Shown: positions 17,585 through 26,077, counted from the first letter of the stretch. The stretch: DNA of 64,000 bases from G963668605 sp963668605 (GCA_963668605.1 OY764903.1:6262001-6326000), one strand, 5' to 3'. Numbers and translations are program-made. Notes: generated by a model not told the origin, from the sequence alone.

Positions 17585-18160
17585 ATGATCCAGCCATTTC
17601 TCCGCGCTGCGCTGCTGTTTTGCGCATGCTTGTCCGTGGCTGCTGCGCAGTCCGCCAAATCGCCCGCCGTCGTCAAAGTTCTCGGCCTCTTCGAACGCCT
17701 GCGCGCGCCGCAGACTCCACATGTGTCGTTCGCGTTGACGGAGAACGAGATCAACGACTATCTCAAGTACTCCCTCCGTCTCACGCCGCGTCCCGGCCTG
17801 GAAAGCATCACCGTCAAGGCCTTTCCGAGCGACTACCTGTCGACGTACACCGTGATCGACTTCGACGCAGTCGAGCGCTGGAAGCCAGGCACGATCCCGA
17901 TGCTGCTGCGCCCCGTGTTGAGCGGCAAGAAGTCGATCTGGGTCGACCTGCGCTTCTACGCCTGGAACGGCCAAGGCAAATTCTCCATCGAAAAGGCCTA
18001 TTTCGGGCAAATCCGGCTGCCGGCCATCTTCGTCGAAAAGGTCATCGAGATCGTCGCCGCCCGGCAACCGGAGCGCTACGATACGACGAAACCCGTGCCG
18101 CTTCCCTTTGGCCTCAGAAAAATTTGGACGCACGAACGGATCGTCCAGGGTGAAAAGTAG
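17585..18160 (+). CDS. Exported protein of unknown function
   Basis: A 191-residue protein I do not recognise. It starts with a clear signal peptide (MIQPFLRAALLFCACLSVAAA, cleavage probably after AAA or AAQ). The mature part has SFALTENEINDYLKYSLR, a beta-rich middle (WVDLRFYAWNGQGKFSIEKAYFG) and a basic C terminus. It resembles small acidobacterial periplasmic proteins with a lipid-binding-like ALTENEIN start. ATG 17585 is chosen over GTG 17573, which would add four residues. It lies 11 bases after the dehydratase, probably in the same transcript, so a periplasmic role in glycan handling is possible but unproven. Confidence 0.6.
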   Translation: MIQPFLRAALLFCACLSVAAAQSAKSPAVVKVLGLFERLRAPQTPHVSFALTENEINDYLKYSLRLTPRPGLESITVKAFPSDYLSTYTVIDFDAVERWKPGTIPMLLRPVLSGKKSIWVDLRFYAWNGQGKFSIEKAYFGQIRLPAIFVEKVIEIVAARQPERYDTTKPVPLPFGLRKIWTHERIVQGEK

Positions 18161-18181
18161 GGTGCCTCTGGGGTTTCTACA

Positions 18182-18347
18182 TTCGCGAAGCCCGAAGGGC
18201 GAAAGGCAATAGCCCACGGCGTGAGCCGTGTGGTCTATGTTCGCGAAGCCCGAAGGGCGAAAAATTATAGCCCACGGCGTGAGCCGTGGGGAATAGCGTG
18301 AGCCGTGTGGAATAGCGCGTTAGAGATACCGAGCCCCGGAACGGGGC
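18182..18347. repeat. Cluster of REP-like palindromic repeats
   Basis: Two direct copies of a unit of about 50 bp (18182-18231 and 18240-18290) share TTCGCGAAGCCCGAAGGGCG and a stem CCCACGGC-GTGA-GCCGTG. A partial third stem (GCGTGAGCCGTGTGGAATAG) is at 18295-18315, and a separate hairpin GCCCCG-GAA-CGGGGC is at 18333-18347. All lie between the exported protein and the ABC transporter genes. They look like dispersed intergenic repeats and may also act as transcript-end structures. The rest of 18161-18486 shows no gene. Confidence 0.75.
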
Positions 18348-18486
18348 GAAAGGCTGGTCTCAGCCCCGGAGGTCGTGCACATCGTATGCTATGCCATGCT
18401 TCCACACCCTCACACACCCGCGTGGCTTGGTCGCCGGGTTTGATAGAATAGAAATTTGTTGTCCGTTCAATAGGCGGACCTTTGGC

Positions 18487-18493
18487 GAAGGAG
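18487..18493 (+). promoter_or_regulatory. Ribosome binding site deciding a TTG start
   Basis: GAAGGAG lies eight bases upstream of TTG 18502, while neither upstream in-frame starts nor the ATG at 18541 has a comparable site. This supports TTG 18502 as the start of the permease gene. Confidence 0.65.
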
Positions 18494-18501
18494 TAATCTC
18501 G

Positions 18502-19308
18502 TTGTCCACAGCAATTGTTCCAGCCCCGAGCGCGCATCGGATGGCGTGGAGTGGGGACTATCTCTTCCTCATCGAGAACCTGGTCCTGAAGGATTTCAAG
18601 ATCAGATATCGCAATATGTCGCTGGGCGTTTTCTGGTCGCTGCTCAACCCCCTGGTGATGATGGGAGTTTTGTGGTTTGTTTTCACCCGCATTTTCGCGA
18701 ACAACGGGATTCCCAATTTTGGCGTTTTTGTCTTGTGCGGCTTGGTGCCCTACAACTTTTTCTCGCAAGCTTGGGTGGTCGGTACGACTTCGCTGGTGGA
18801 CAATGCCGGATTGATTAAGCGCGTGATGGTGCCCCGCGAGATCATCCCGATCGCAAGCGTGCTTGCCAGTTGCGTGCATCTGCTGATCCAGATAGCCTTG
18901 CTATTGATCTTAGTGGTGGCGATTGGCAAGGGCGTCACTATGGCGTGGTGCTGGCTGCCTTTGGTCTGGGGTTGCGAGATCATGTTTGTGTGCGGTTTGG
19001 CTCTGATCTGTTCGAGTCTGAACGTCTATATCCGCGACATGCGCTACGTGGTCGAATCGACCAATGTGTTGTTGTTTTGGCTGGTCCCGATCGTCTATCC
19101 TTTCTCGATGATTCCGATGGAGTACCGCGATCTGTATCAGTACAATCCCGTGGCGGCGCTGGTGCTGGCCTGTCGTAACATCTTGCTGGACGGAGTCGTT
19201 CCGCCGGATACCCTGCTCTGGAAGTTGGCGTTTAGCTCGACATTGGTATTCTTGGTTGGACTTGGAGTATTCCGGAGCCTGCGACTGCGATTCTACGATT
19301 ACCTATGA
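18502..19308 (+). CDS. wzm: Polysaccharide ABC transporter permease
   Basis: A 268-residue ABC-2 type permease. The cytoplasmic N-terminal amphipathic segment with LVLKDFKIRYRNMSLGVFW, followed by six predicted membrane helices, is typical of Wzm/TagG-type exporters of O-antigen or teichoic acid. The C-terminal YNPVAALVLACRNILLDG is a family landmark. With the ATPase that overlaps its stop codon it would move an undecaprenyl-linked glycan across the inner membrane. This makes the island an ABC-transporter-dependent glycan locus; I see no Wzx or Wzy in the window. Confidence 0.88.
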   Translation: MSTAIVPAPSAHRMAWSGDYLFLIENLVLKDFKIRYRNMSLGVFWSLLNPLVMMGVLWFVFTRIFANNGIPNFGVFVLCGLVPYNFFSQAWVVGTTSLVDNAGLIKRVMVPREIIPIASVLASCVHLLIQIALLLILVVAIGKGVTMAWCWLPLVWGCEIMFVCGLALICSSLNVYIRDMRYVVESTNVLLFWLVPIVYPFSMIPMEYRDLYQYNPVAALVLACRNILLDGVVPPDTLLWKLAFSSTLVFLVGLGVFRSLRLRFYDYL

Positions 19309-20051
19309 ACCAGCAACAGACGGCCATCGAATTCGACTCCATCTCGAAGAGCTTTTCACGGCATACGGGCCAGGCTCTGCTGCGCCATCACGTGACCAAG
19401 TGGTTCGGACAGAAGCGCAGCGAAGAACGTTTCTACGCCCTCAAGGACATCTCGTTCCGTATGGCGAAGGGTGAGAGCGTGGCGGTGGTAGGGACGAACG
19501 GTGCCGGCAAAAGCACGCTCTTGAGTCTGGTGGCGGGTCTCTCGCAACCCGACCTCGGCGAACTGACCGTCAACGGACGCGTGGCGGGTCTGCTGGAACT
19601 TGGTTCGGGCTTTCACTTCGATTTGACCGGAAGCGAGAACCTCTCGCTCAACGCATCCCTCCTCGGATTGACGCGCAAGCGCACAGAAGAACTCTACGAC
19701 AGCATCGTGGATTTTTCTGGCATCGGCGACTTTATCGACGAGCCGCTGCGCACCTATTCCAGCGGCATGGTCATGCGCCTGGCGTTCTCCGTTGCTATCA
19801 ATATGGATCCCGATGTGCTCATCATCGACGAGATCCTCGGCGTGGGCGATGCCGCCTTCCAGGCCAAGTGCTTCGAAAAGATCATGGACTTCAAGCGCGC
19901 CGGGAAAACCCTGCTCTGCGTCTCCCACTCGGCCGGCATGGTGGAACACCTCTGCGAGCGGACCATTTGGCTCGACCACGGAGAATTGATGATGGACGGC
20001 AAGACGCGGGCCGTGATTGAGGCTTACAGCGGGCGAGTGGCGGTGCAGTAG
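19305..20051 (+). CDS. wzt: Polysaccharide ABC transporter ATPase, short form
   Basis: A 248-residue ATPase. Walker A is GTNGAGKST (63-71), the signature is YSSGMVMRLAF (151-161), and Walker B is VLIIDEILGVGDAAF (171-185) with its downstream H-loop CVSHS. YALKDISFRM and LLELGSGFHFDLTGSENL are typical of the TagH/Wzt group. It ends shortly after the nucleotide-binding fold and lacks the C-terminal carbohydrate-binding domain that Wzt proteins of the O9a/O8 type use to recognise capped chains. The start ATG overlaps the permease stop. A short stem and T-run follow at 20077-20105. Confidence 0.9.
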   Translation: MNQQQTAIEFDSISKSFSRHTGQALLRHHVTKWFGQKRSEERFYALKDISFRMAKGESVAVVGTNGAGKSTLLSLVAGLSQPDLGELTVNGRVAGLLELGSGFHFDLTGSENLSLNASLLGLTRKRTEELYDSIVDFSGIGDFIDEPLRTYSSGMVMRLAFSVAINMDPDVLIIDEILGVGDAAFQAKCFEKIMDFKRAGKTLLCVSHSAGMVEHLCERTIWLDHGELMMDGKTRAVIEAYSGRVAVQ

Positions 20052-20057
20052 TGTCCG

Positions 20058-20264
20058 TAATCCGTCCATAAGCCTTGGCCAAACCGGGGTGGCCCGCGTT
20101 TTTTTCACTTCAGCGGCCTGTTGGGCGCGGCAGGAGTGCGTTTGTGGCGGCGACAGTGAACTGCGTTGGGCTGAGGATGCCGCTGGATGGCGCTTGACTC
20201 GGGTCGCCGGGCACACTTCCGTCTCAGCCTGCGCAAAAATGGCCTTCTATAATCCGTCCGTAAG
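20058..20264 (+). repeat. Direct repeat of TAATCCGTCC-TAAG (two copies)
   Basis: TAATCCGTCCATAAG at about 20058-20072 and TAATCCGTCCGTAAG at about 20250-20264 are near-identical. The second begins the IS1380-type remnant, and the complement TAATCCGTCCG recurs at its far end (23137-23147). The first copy is therefore probably a solitary element end or an older insertion scar. Confidence 0.45.
20077..20105 (+). terminator. Probable intrinsic terminator after wzm-wzt
   Basis: GGCCA and TGGCC (20077-20081 and 20090-20094) pair around an 8-nt loop. CGCG and seven T residues (20099-20105) follow. It stands 26 bases past the ATPase stop on the transcribed strand. The stem is short but the T-run is clear. 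Confidence 0.5.
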
Positions 20265-21547
20265 AAGCTTCAGGCGCTCGATGGCAACGGCAGCTTCGCC
20301 AGCGCTCCGATCCAGTTGCTGAAGCGGTTCACGCTCCGCCTCAAGCGCAGAATGCTGCGCCGTGCACGCCGGATCAGTTTGCCCGGCGTGTGGAAGATCA
20401 GAAACCGCAGCCGTTTCGGCCGAGCCCCGAGCAACTCCGCCGGCAACGCCAATCGCTTCAGCGCCGTGAGTACGTTGTAGCTCAGCACGGCCAGTCGAAA
20501 CCAAGCCGCGTTGGCCCCGAAGCGTCCACACGGCATCACCCCGCCCGCCAACTCGTTCTTGATCACGTTGTGCGCCGCCTCGATCATGCCCGTCTTCTCG
20601 CGATGCCATTCCAGCAGCCGCTTCGGCTTCCACTCCCACAGGTTGCGTCGCACCGCAAAGTGTTTCACCGCCGTTCCGTCCCCGAACAACTCCCCCTGCT
20701 TCTTCCGGATCCGTAGCGCCACGCAGCGCAGTGCTTCCCGGTAGCGGTTTCCCGCCGTTTCCTCGGGAAAGTACTCCACCTGCGCGCATTCCTTGACCAC
20801 CTGGCTGTCCTCACTGTACGCTCCCAGCGCTCCTCCGGCGTGGCCAGAATCTCTTCGCGCAGAATCGGGTTCATCCGTGCGCTGACCGCAAATCCAATCC
20901 GGCCCGCCCCGAGCCCTCCTCGCGCTGTTCGTGGCGCAGCCACGTCAATAACGTCTCTTCGTCACAGGCCGAATCCCCTCAAAGTAACGTTGTCCCACCG
21001 TCTCCGGCAGCGCCTGAAACGCACGCTGGGCCACCCGCACCGGTTCCTGCCGCGCCGGCACATTGCCATCCCGGAATTCGTCCGCCAGCACCACGTTCAG
21101 CTCCGCCTACAACGCCAACATCGGCTGATAGCCCGCGCACCCTTCGTAGGTCTTCTTCGCCTCTTTCTTCCAACTCTCGATGATGGTCGAGTCGAGGTCC
21201 ACCGTCGCGATTCGCTGATCCGCGCAACGCCGCCACAACTCCCGCACCAGATCCTGATTGACTTGCGCCAAACCGCGCAGCGGCGCACTTTCCTCAGGGA
21301 CATAACTCACCCGCTCCACCGCCAACTCCCACTACGCTTGCTCGATGCGCTCTTGCTCATGAAAGCGGTAGAGGAACTTCCGCGCCGCTTCCGCGCTCGG
21401 CGCCGCATAGCTCAGCATCTGCTCCAGATCCGCAGCCTCGCGCAACTGGTCGAAACCCTCCAGACAATCTCCAACCACCGCTTTCAGCACCAGAAAGCTC
21501 TCCACATACGTGCCCTCGTCCAAGCCCCGTTCGCGCTGCTTCAACTG

Positions 21548-21551
21548 CAAG
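21548..21551. repeat. Target-site duplication CAAG (left copy)
   Basis: CAAG at 21548-21551 and again at 22870-22873 directly flank the IS3-type element. The 4-bp length matches the IS407 subgroup. Confidence 0.85.
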
Positions 21552-21626
21552 TGACCTGCCCCCCGAAAACTCAACCAGCGATAATTGAGGATCTCCGGAC
21601 TTTAAACGAAGGAGAGGAACCTCGAG

Positions 21627-21902
21627 ATGAAGAAGACGCGGTACAGCGAAGAACAGATCATTGGTGCGCTGAAACAGATGGAAGCCGGCCGGAAGGTCAC
21701 CGAGTTGGCGCGGGAGTTGGGCGTCAGTGAAGCGACCCTGTACACCTGGAAAAGCAAGTACGGGGGCATGGATGTGAACGAGGCGCGGCGGCTGAAGGAA
21801 CTGGAGGACGAGAACCGGCGCTTGAAGCAGTTGGTTGCCGATCTCAGCCTCGACCGCGAAGCGCTGAAATCAGTGATTCGAAAAAACGGCTGGAGCTTGT
21901 AG
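21627..21902 (+). CDS. IS3-family OrfA (HTH DNA-binding protein)
   Basis: A 91-residue protein. Residues 5-50 (YSEEQIIGALKQMEAG, TELARELGVSEATLYTWK) form the helix-turn-helix that binds the element ends. Residues 50-85 form a leucine-zipper-like coiled coil (RRLKELEDENRRLKQLVADL) used for oligomerisation with OrfAB. The start is ATG at 21627. The 3' end holds the frameshift site, so a minority of ribosomes should make the OrfAB transposase. Confidence 0.92.
   Translation: MKKTRYSEEQIIGALKQMEAGRKVTELARELGVSEATLYTWKSKYGGMDVNEARRLKELEDENRRLKQLVADLSLDREALKSVIRKNGWSL
21881..21887 (+). other. Programmed -1 frameshift heptamer A-AAA-AAC
   Basis: In the OrfA frame the bases read as A AAA AAC (21881-21887), the canonical X-XXY-YYZ slippery heptamer. 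OrfB lies in the -1 frame relative to OrfA, so slippage here would give the OrfAB fusion transposase. Confidence 0.75.
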
Positions 21903-21916
21903 GCCGTCGGCAGGAT

Positions 21917-22717
21917 GTGGCTTCCATGATTGCCGAACACGGCGTCAGTGAGCGCCGGGCTTGCAGGCTGCTGGAGATCGATCGCAGCAGTTACCGATAT
22001 GAGCCGCGGCCGGATGAAGACGGGCCGCTGCGCGAGGAATTGATCGCCTTGGCACGCCAGAAACCACGGTTCGGGTACCGGCGGCTGGGGGCGCTACTGG
22101 AACGGCGTGGGTACAAGGTAAACCACAAGCACCTCTACCGCCTTTACCGTGCGGAGCACCTGGCAGTACGGCGGCTCAGGCGCAAGCATGTGGTGCGGCC
22201 GGCGGTACCAATAGCCCATCTCAGCAAAGCGAATCAAGAGTGGTCCATGGATTTCGTGGCAGACGGCTTGGCCACCGGCCGTGCGCTGCGAGTCTTCACT
22301 TTGGTGGACAGCTTCACACGGGAATGCCCCGCGCTGGAGGTGGATAGCTGCCTGTCCAGTCGCCGTGTAACGCGCGTGCTGGACTGGGTTATCGAGCAGC
22401 GCGGGGTGCCGGATGCGATCCGGTGCGATAACGGCCCGGAGTTTACGAGCCGGCATTTTCTGACCTGGTGCGAGGGTCACAAGATCAGAATCGTGTACAT
22501 TCAGCCAGGCCGCCCCATGCAGAACGGCTATGTGGAGAGCTTCAACGGGCGATTTCGGGACGAGTGCCTGAATGCCAATCTGTTTGCGACGATGATCGAT
22601 GCGCGCCAGAAGATTGAGGCTTGGCGGCAAGACTACAACGACGATCGGCCGCACAGCTCATTGGGGTATCGCGCGCCGCGGGAGTTTGCAGCAGAACTGT
22701 TGAAGGCGTCGGCATGA
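21917..22717 (+). CDS. IS3-family OrfB (rve integrase core)
   Basis: A 266-residue catalytic part of the transposase. RACRLLEIDRSSYRY and KPRFGYRRLGALLERRG form the HTH_21-type N-terminal region. The rve core has MDFVADGL (Asp112), IRCDNGPEFTS (Asp171) and GYVESFNGRFRDE (Glu207), giving the D-D-35-E triad with normal spacing. The C terminus RPHSSLGYRAPREFA is the usual IS3 ending. It is probably expressed mainly as the OrfAB frameshift product; the ATG at 21917 may only be internal. Confidence 0.92.
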   Translation: MASMIAEHGVSERRACRLLEIDRSSYRYEPRPDEDGPLREELIALARQKPRFGYRRLGALLERRGYKVNHKHLYRLYRAEHLAVRRLRRKHVVRPAVPIAHLSKANQEWSMDFVADGLATGRALRVFTLVDSFTRECPALEVDSCLSSRRVTRVLDWVIEQRGVPDAIRCDNGPEFTSRHFLTWCEGHKIRIVYIQPGRPMQNGYVESFNGRFRDECLNANLFATMIDARQKIEAWRQDYNDDRPHSSLGYRAPREFAAELLKASA

Positions 22718-22869
22718 TCGGGATTTCTACAGTGATGACCGGGGCAAGGGGATTCAAACGCCATCCCCTTGCCCCAGACCCCCATCCCCGCTCACTGACT
22801 GCCACTGATATGCGGTACGATTACTGGAAATTCTCAGTTACGTCTGGTAGAAGAAACGGGGGCAGGTCA

Positions 22870-22873
22870 CAAG
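22870..22873. repeat. Target-site duplication CAAG (right copy)
   Basis: The right-hand copy of the 4-bp duplication flanking the IS3-type element; it matches 21548-21551. Confidence 0.85.
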
Positions 22874-23150
22874 TTCCGCTTCACGCTGCCAGCTACATCC
22901 AGACTGCGCACCGCGCGCACAAACAACGGAATCCCGCCCAGCGCCGTCACGCACTCGTCCAACGGCTCCGGATCAATCTCGAACAGGAAGTCGCCTTCCG
23001 CCGGGGAATTCTTCGATTTCAGGCTCATCACAGATTCGTGCGCAATTCTGCACCCATAGGTGAAGCCTCTCCCGCCCGCAAAACCCACACTCAGCACCAC
23101 CACATCGGCCTCGTGCTGTTCTGCCTCGAATCCTTTCGGACGGATTACGG

Positions 23151-23554
23151 GCGGGACTGCGAACCGGAACCGGAACCGGTCATCGCCTTTTCTGGTTCGG
23201 AGCGAGAATTTGATAAAACGCCAAATTGGCGAGGGGTCTAGAAATTCGGGTACCCCCTGAGGTCGGCCGTTTTGGCAAACCGGACGTATCGCTGGCGAAC
23301 CGCACGGTGGGATGTCGAAGCCAAGGGCACGCCAAGGTGAAGCCGTACGTACTCAGGAGTGGACGGTGCCGAGGCCGTGCTGGAAGTCCCTCACTTTTTT
23401 CAGGTTGAGAAAGCTTCCCGGCGCTGGAATGTGTCCCGCAAAAGACTGGGCGTTTCGGCTCTCGTCTAGCAGGAATCTGTTGCGATGACCGGAAAATCAT
23501 GTGACCCTGTATGCGCGCCGGTTGGGGTTTATGCTGTCACAAGTTATCTCCAGA
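23151..23554. other. Non-coding stretch between IS and GtrA gene
   Basis: It starts with three tandem GAACCG hexamers (about 23161-23178) and contains the palindrome CGCCAAATTGGCG (about 23219-23231). Short open frames exist but none has recognisable motifs or a good start. It may include debris of earlier insertions. Confidence 0.5.
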
Positions 23555-23968
23555 TCAGTCGAGGAAAACGATTCGTTTTTTGGAGAGGAAATTCCAGCAG
23601 GTGACAATCACCATACTGGCGCACTTCGCCAGTAGGTAATTGATACCTGCAATTCCCACCAGCACCCACATGGTGAACTGGTTCAAGCCCAGCCCCACTC
23701 CCGTGGTGGCCATAAAAATGGCAAATTCCCGGCCTTTGCCGAAGCGGCCGGAGAGAAACACATATTGCACACTCAACCAGTAGTTCAGGGTGGAAGCAAT
23801 CGTAAACGCCAGGAACGCTGAAACGAAGTAATTGGCATGCGCGCGGTTGACCAGCACGTACAAAAGCCCGAAGTCGAGCGCAACCGTGGAAGCGCCGATG
23901 GCCCCAAAGCGGACCAACTGCTTAGCCAAAGGTAATCTCCTGGGCGGAATTTCCGATTGCATTTGCAT
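23555..23968 (-). CDS. GtrA-family membrane protein
   Basis: A 137-residue protein with four predicted membrane helices and the GtrA layout: basic N terminus, then LVRFGAIGASTVALDFG, LNYWLSVQYVFL and CWNFLSKKRIVF at the end. GtrA proteins are thought to flip polyprenyl-phosphate-linked sugars across the inner membrane. It starts one base after the stop of the DPM-like glycosyltransferase, the usual partner that makes such lipid-linked sugars. The pair would feed the GT-C-type membrane proteins of this island. Confidence 0.87.
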   Translation of the reverse strand: MQMQSEIPPRRLPLAKQLVRFGAIGASTVALDFGLLYVLVNRAHANYFVSAFLAFTIASTLNYWLSVQYVFLSGRFGKGREFAIFMATTGVGLGLNQFTMWVLVGIAGINYLLAKCASMVIVTCWNFLSKKRIVFLD

Positions 23969-23969
23969 T

Positions 23970-24677
23970 TCAGCGGTCCCGGAGCAGGCTCATGCGCCAT
24001 GACAACAACTGGCGCAGGCAGCGTGATCCGACTTTGATCCACTTCCACAATCCGCTGAGCGACTGCTCGCCGCCGCGCCGTGGCAGGTGCTGCACGACGA
24101 CCTCCGTAACGCGATACTTCATCTTCCGGCAAAGGATGGACAGCATGACCATTGGAATGAAAGAATCGCGCGGGATGCGCTCAAGGACTTTTTCCATGGC
24201 CTCGCGCCGCATCAGCTTGAATGGGCAGTTTGCGTCGCGAATCCACAGTCCCCACACGGCGAAGTTCGCCAGACGCATGACGGTCGTGATACAGACACGC
24301 ACTGGTCCGTCGGCCCGTGTGGAACGAACGCCGAGCACGAAGTCGCTCGTGTCCCGCTGATCCCAAACCTTCCAGAAGTCCGAGGGGAGATGCTGCCGGT
24401 CGCTGTCGGTTTGGAAAACCCAGCCCTTGTTGGCGTGGTCAAAACCGTACCTCAGCGCCTTTCCATGGCCGCCATTGCGTTGAGGAGTCAGCGGCCGAAG
24501 CGACGGGATTTCTTGGGCCAGCCGCGCCAGCACCTCACCGGTTTTGTCCTTACTGCAGTCATTGACCACGATCAACTCGGAGGCCGGTATGCGAGAGATT
24601 ACTTCCTCGTACCACTCCCGCACCGTTTGTTCGATGATTTCCGCTTCGTTATAGGCGGGCATGACGATGGATACCAT
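23970..24677 (-). CDS. GT2 polyprenyl-phosphate sugar transferase (DPM1-like)
   Basis: A 235-residue GT-A enzyme beginning MVSIVMPAYNEAEIIEQTV. ELIVVNDCSKDKT, RNGGHGKALRYGF and FQTDSDRQH give the nucleotide-sugar and metal-binding motifs (QTDSD as the DxD variant). No C-terminal membrane helices are present, as in short DPM1 types. The ATG at 24677 is chosen because the longer frame would enter the upstream gene, which ends at 24689. The product is probably a polyprenyl-phosphate hexose, flipped by the adjacent GtrA protein. Confidence 0.83.
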   Translation of the reverse strand: MVSIVMPAYNEAEIIEQTVREWYEEVISRIPASELIVVNDCSKDKTGEVLARLAQEIPSLRPLTPQRNGGHGKALRYGFDHANKGWVFQTDSDRQHLPSDFWKVWDQRDTSDFVLGVRSTRADGPVRVCITTVMRLANFAVWGLWIRDANCPFKLMRREAMEKVLERIPRDSFIPMVMLSILCRKMKYRVTEVVVQHLPRRGGEQSLSGLWKWIKVGSRCLRQLLSWRMSLLRDR

Positions 24678-24688
24678 AAATGTTCCAA

Positions 24689-26077
24689 TCAGGGCCGGTT
24701 GCCATTGGCAACGGCGGGGAACCAATAGGTCACTTCCGGGGTGCCGAAGGCCAGACGATTCACAAGTTCGACGCCTTGCATCAAGGAGTGGTCCTGATTG
24801 GATACCTCATATTTCCAGCCGCCAAAACGCCCACGGCTATAGATGTTCGCCTTTTCCAATTCGGCGAGGATTGGCTGAATCAAGCGGTCGCGGCCCAGAA
24901 AGGGGGTCGGGTAACCGTGGCGGGCGGAATGCATCCAGACACTCGCCACAGCATTTGGCGACTCGATAAGCTTCGTGGCCAAGAGCCCCCCAATGACCGA
25001 ATCGAGCAGGCTGTCGCGGTCCACCGGCTTAAAGGGCGACTCCGACACCTCGACCATCACGGACCAGAAACGCGAACTATCTGGGACATTGTTGGGGGAG
25101 TAGTTGGAGAAAATCGTGGCCCGATAGAAAGGGCAGTTGTCTTCCGGAAAATACATCCAGCACTTGGTTTTCAAATGCGGTGGTGGCGCCCCCTTCAGGC
25201 CAATGCCCACCACGTGCACGGTGGAGTAGCGGAACTGTTCGACGCACGGTTTCAACGATTCGATATCGGACATAGTAATGAGTGCATCCAATGGAATGGT
25301 GGAGATCAGCCGGTCATACTTCTCTCGGGAGCCATCTTCGAAATGGACAACGCGCTTCGTTGTCTCGATACGCACGCAGCGGCGGTTCGGCTGGAAAACA
25401 CCTGCCGGCAACCGGTCGGCGAGAGTCCTCCAGATCTGTCCCGTGCCACCGCGAAGCGGAAAACGAAAGTAGCTGTTGGGTCCCCAGCCTTTGTCTTCGC
25501 TCCCATCGAGCGCGTTGGAAATGATGCGCATCAGGTCGACGGTGGCCACGCGTTCTCCCACCCACTGATAGGACATCTCGGCGGGCGGGTGCGCCCATAC
25601 TTTAAAGTTATACGGTAACATGAACGACTTGGCGAGTCCTGGGCCGAAACTGCCTTCGATCCAGTCGTGGAAGGTCCGCAGGGGGACGGAACCACACTTC
25701 ACCGATTCGATCAAGCCGCTGACGCATTGCAGGAATTCATCACGGGGCAGCAGGTGAATATTATTTTGCAGCGGATATGGAATAAAGCGGTCGCGCATCC
25801 ACACCCACGATTCCCGCGCATGTTCGAGCCACTCGCCGCCCAGCAAATCGTTCATCAATTCGTCGAAGTAACGATAGTGCGAGAAGAGGACATGTCCGCC
25901 GATGTCCCAGGTGAAACCATGGCTGTCGACGAACGAGGAAGCCAAACCTCCAGCCTGCGAATTTTCGTCGAACACACGGACCGCTACGTCCTCAATTTCT
26001 GTCAGGCGCCGGGTGACGCCCAAACCGGTCGGCCCCCCGCCGAGGACTACCAAAGACTCATGAGCCAAGCTGTGCAT
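24689..26077 (-). CDS. FAD-dependent oxidoreductase, protoporphyrinogen oxidase/UGM-like
   Basis: A 462-residue flavoprotein. The N-terminal LVVLGGGPTGLGVTRRL is the dinucleotide-binding fold, and FDENSQAGGLASSF binds the ADP ribose. WDIGGHVLFSHYRYFDELM resembles the UDP-galactopyranose mutase region, and RYDRLISTIPLDAL the oxidase middle domain. Enzymes of this type near glycosyltransferases are often annotated as protoporphyrinogen oxidase but probably act on nucleotide or lipid-linked sugars. It leads the operon with the DPM-like enzyme (12-base gap) and GtrA. A ring-contracting or oxidising role is plausible; the substrate is not known. Confidence 0.72.
   Translation of the reverse strand: MHSLAHESLVVLGGGPTGLGVTRRLTEIEDVAVRVFDENSQAGGLASSFVDSHGFTWDIGGHVLFSHYRYFDELMNDLLGGEWLEHARESWVWMRDRFIPYPLQNNIHLLPRDEFLQCVSGLIESVKCGSVPLRTFHDWIEGSFGPGLAKSFMLPYNFKVWAHPPAEMSYQWVGERVATVDLMRIISNALDGSEDKGWGPNSYFRFPLRGGTGQIWRTLADRLPAGVFQPNRRCVRIETTKRVVHFEDGSREKYDRLISTIPLDALITMSDIESLKPCVEQFRYSTVHVVGIGLKGAPPPHLKTKCWMYFPEDNCPFYRATIFSNYSPNNVPDSSRFWSVMVEVSESPFKPVDRDSLLDSVIGGLLATKLIESPNAVASVWMHSARHGYPTPFLGRDRLIQPILAELEKANIYSRGRFGGWKYEVSNQDHSLMQGVELVNRLAFGTPEVTYWFPAVANGNRP

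Larger units (their letters stand above)
21552..22869 (+). mobile_element. IS3-family (IS407 group) insertion sequence, intact
   Basis: A 1318-bp element with terminal inverted repeats starting TGACCTGCCCCC at 21552 and ending with the complement at 22869. It is flanked by the 4-bp duplication CAAG. It encodes OrfA and OrfB in overlapping frames with a slippery A-rich heptamer between them. The intact genes, clean ends and perfect duplication point to a recent and possibly still active insertion. It sits inside an older IS1380-type transposase gene. Confidence 0.93.
20270..23103 (-). pseudogene. IS1380-family DDE transposase, disrupted
   Basis: Fragments in order on the minus strand are: an N-terminal part at 23103-22874 (LDECVTALGGIPLFVRAVRS); the continuation after the insertion at 21547-21332 (REAADLEQMLSYAAPSAEAARKFLYRF, typed here in two pieces: REAADLEQMLS and EAARKFLYRF); 21325-21107, with TVDLDSTIIESWK, the first catalytic Asp region; 20943-20801; and a C-terminal part at 20800-20270 with AAHNVIKNELAGGVMPCGRF, typical of the family. 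Several frames are used and stops intervene, so it cannot make an active enzyme. Confidence 0.75.
20248..23150 (-). mobile_element. Degraded IS1380-type element, split by an IS3-type element
   Basis: Its ends are suggested by TAATCCGTCCG near 20250 and the same sequence inverted at 23137-23147. The transposase reads on the minus strand and is broken by frameshifts and stops. Removing the nested element and one CAAG copy restores the transposase reading frame (SVKRNL joined to QLKQRERG), which proves the order: IS1380 type first, IS3 type later. Exact ends are uncertain because no target duplication was identified. Confidence 0.65.

Noticed and set aside
23180..23500. Small open frames next to the IS remnant
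   Set aside because: There are no motifs, no good starts, and the composition is like the surrounding non-coding DNA.
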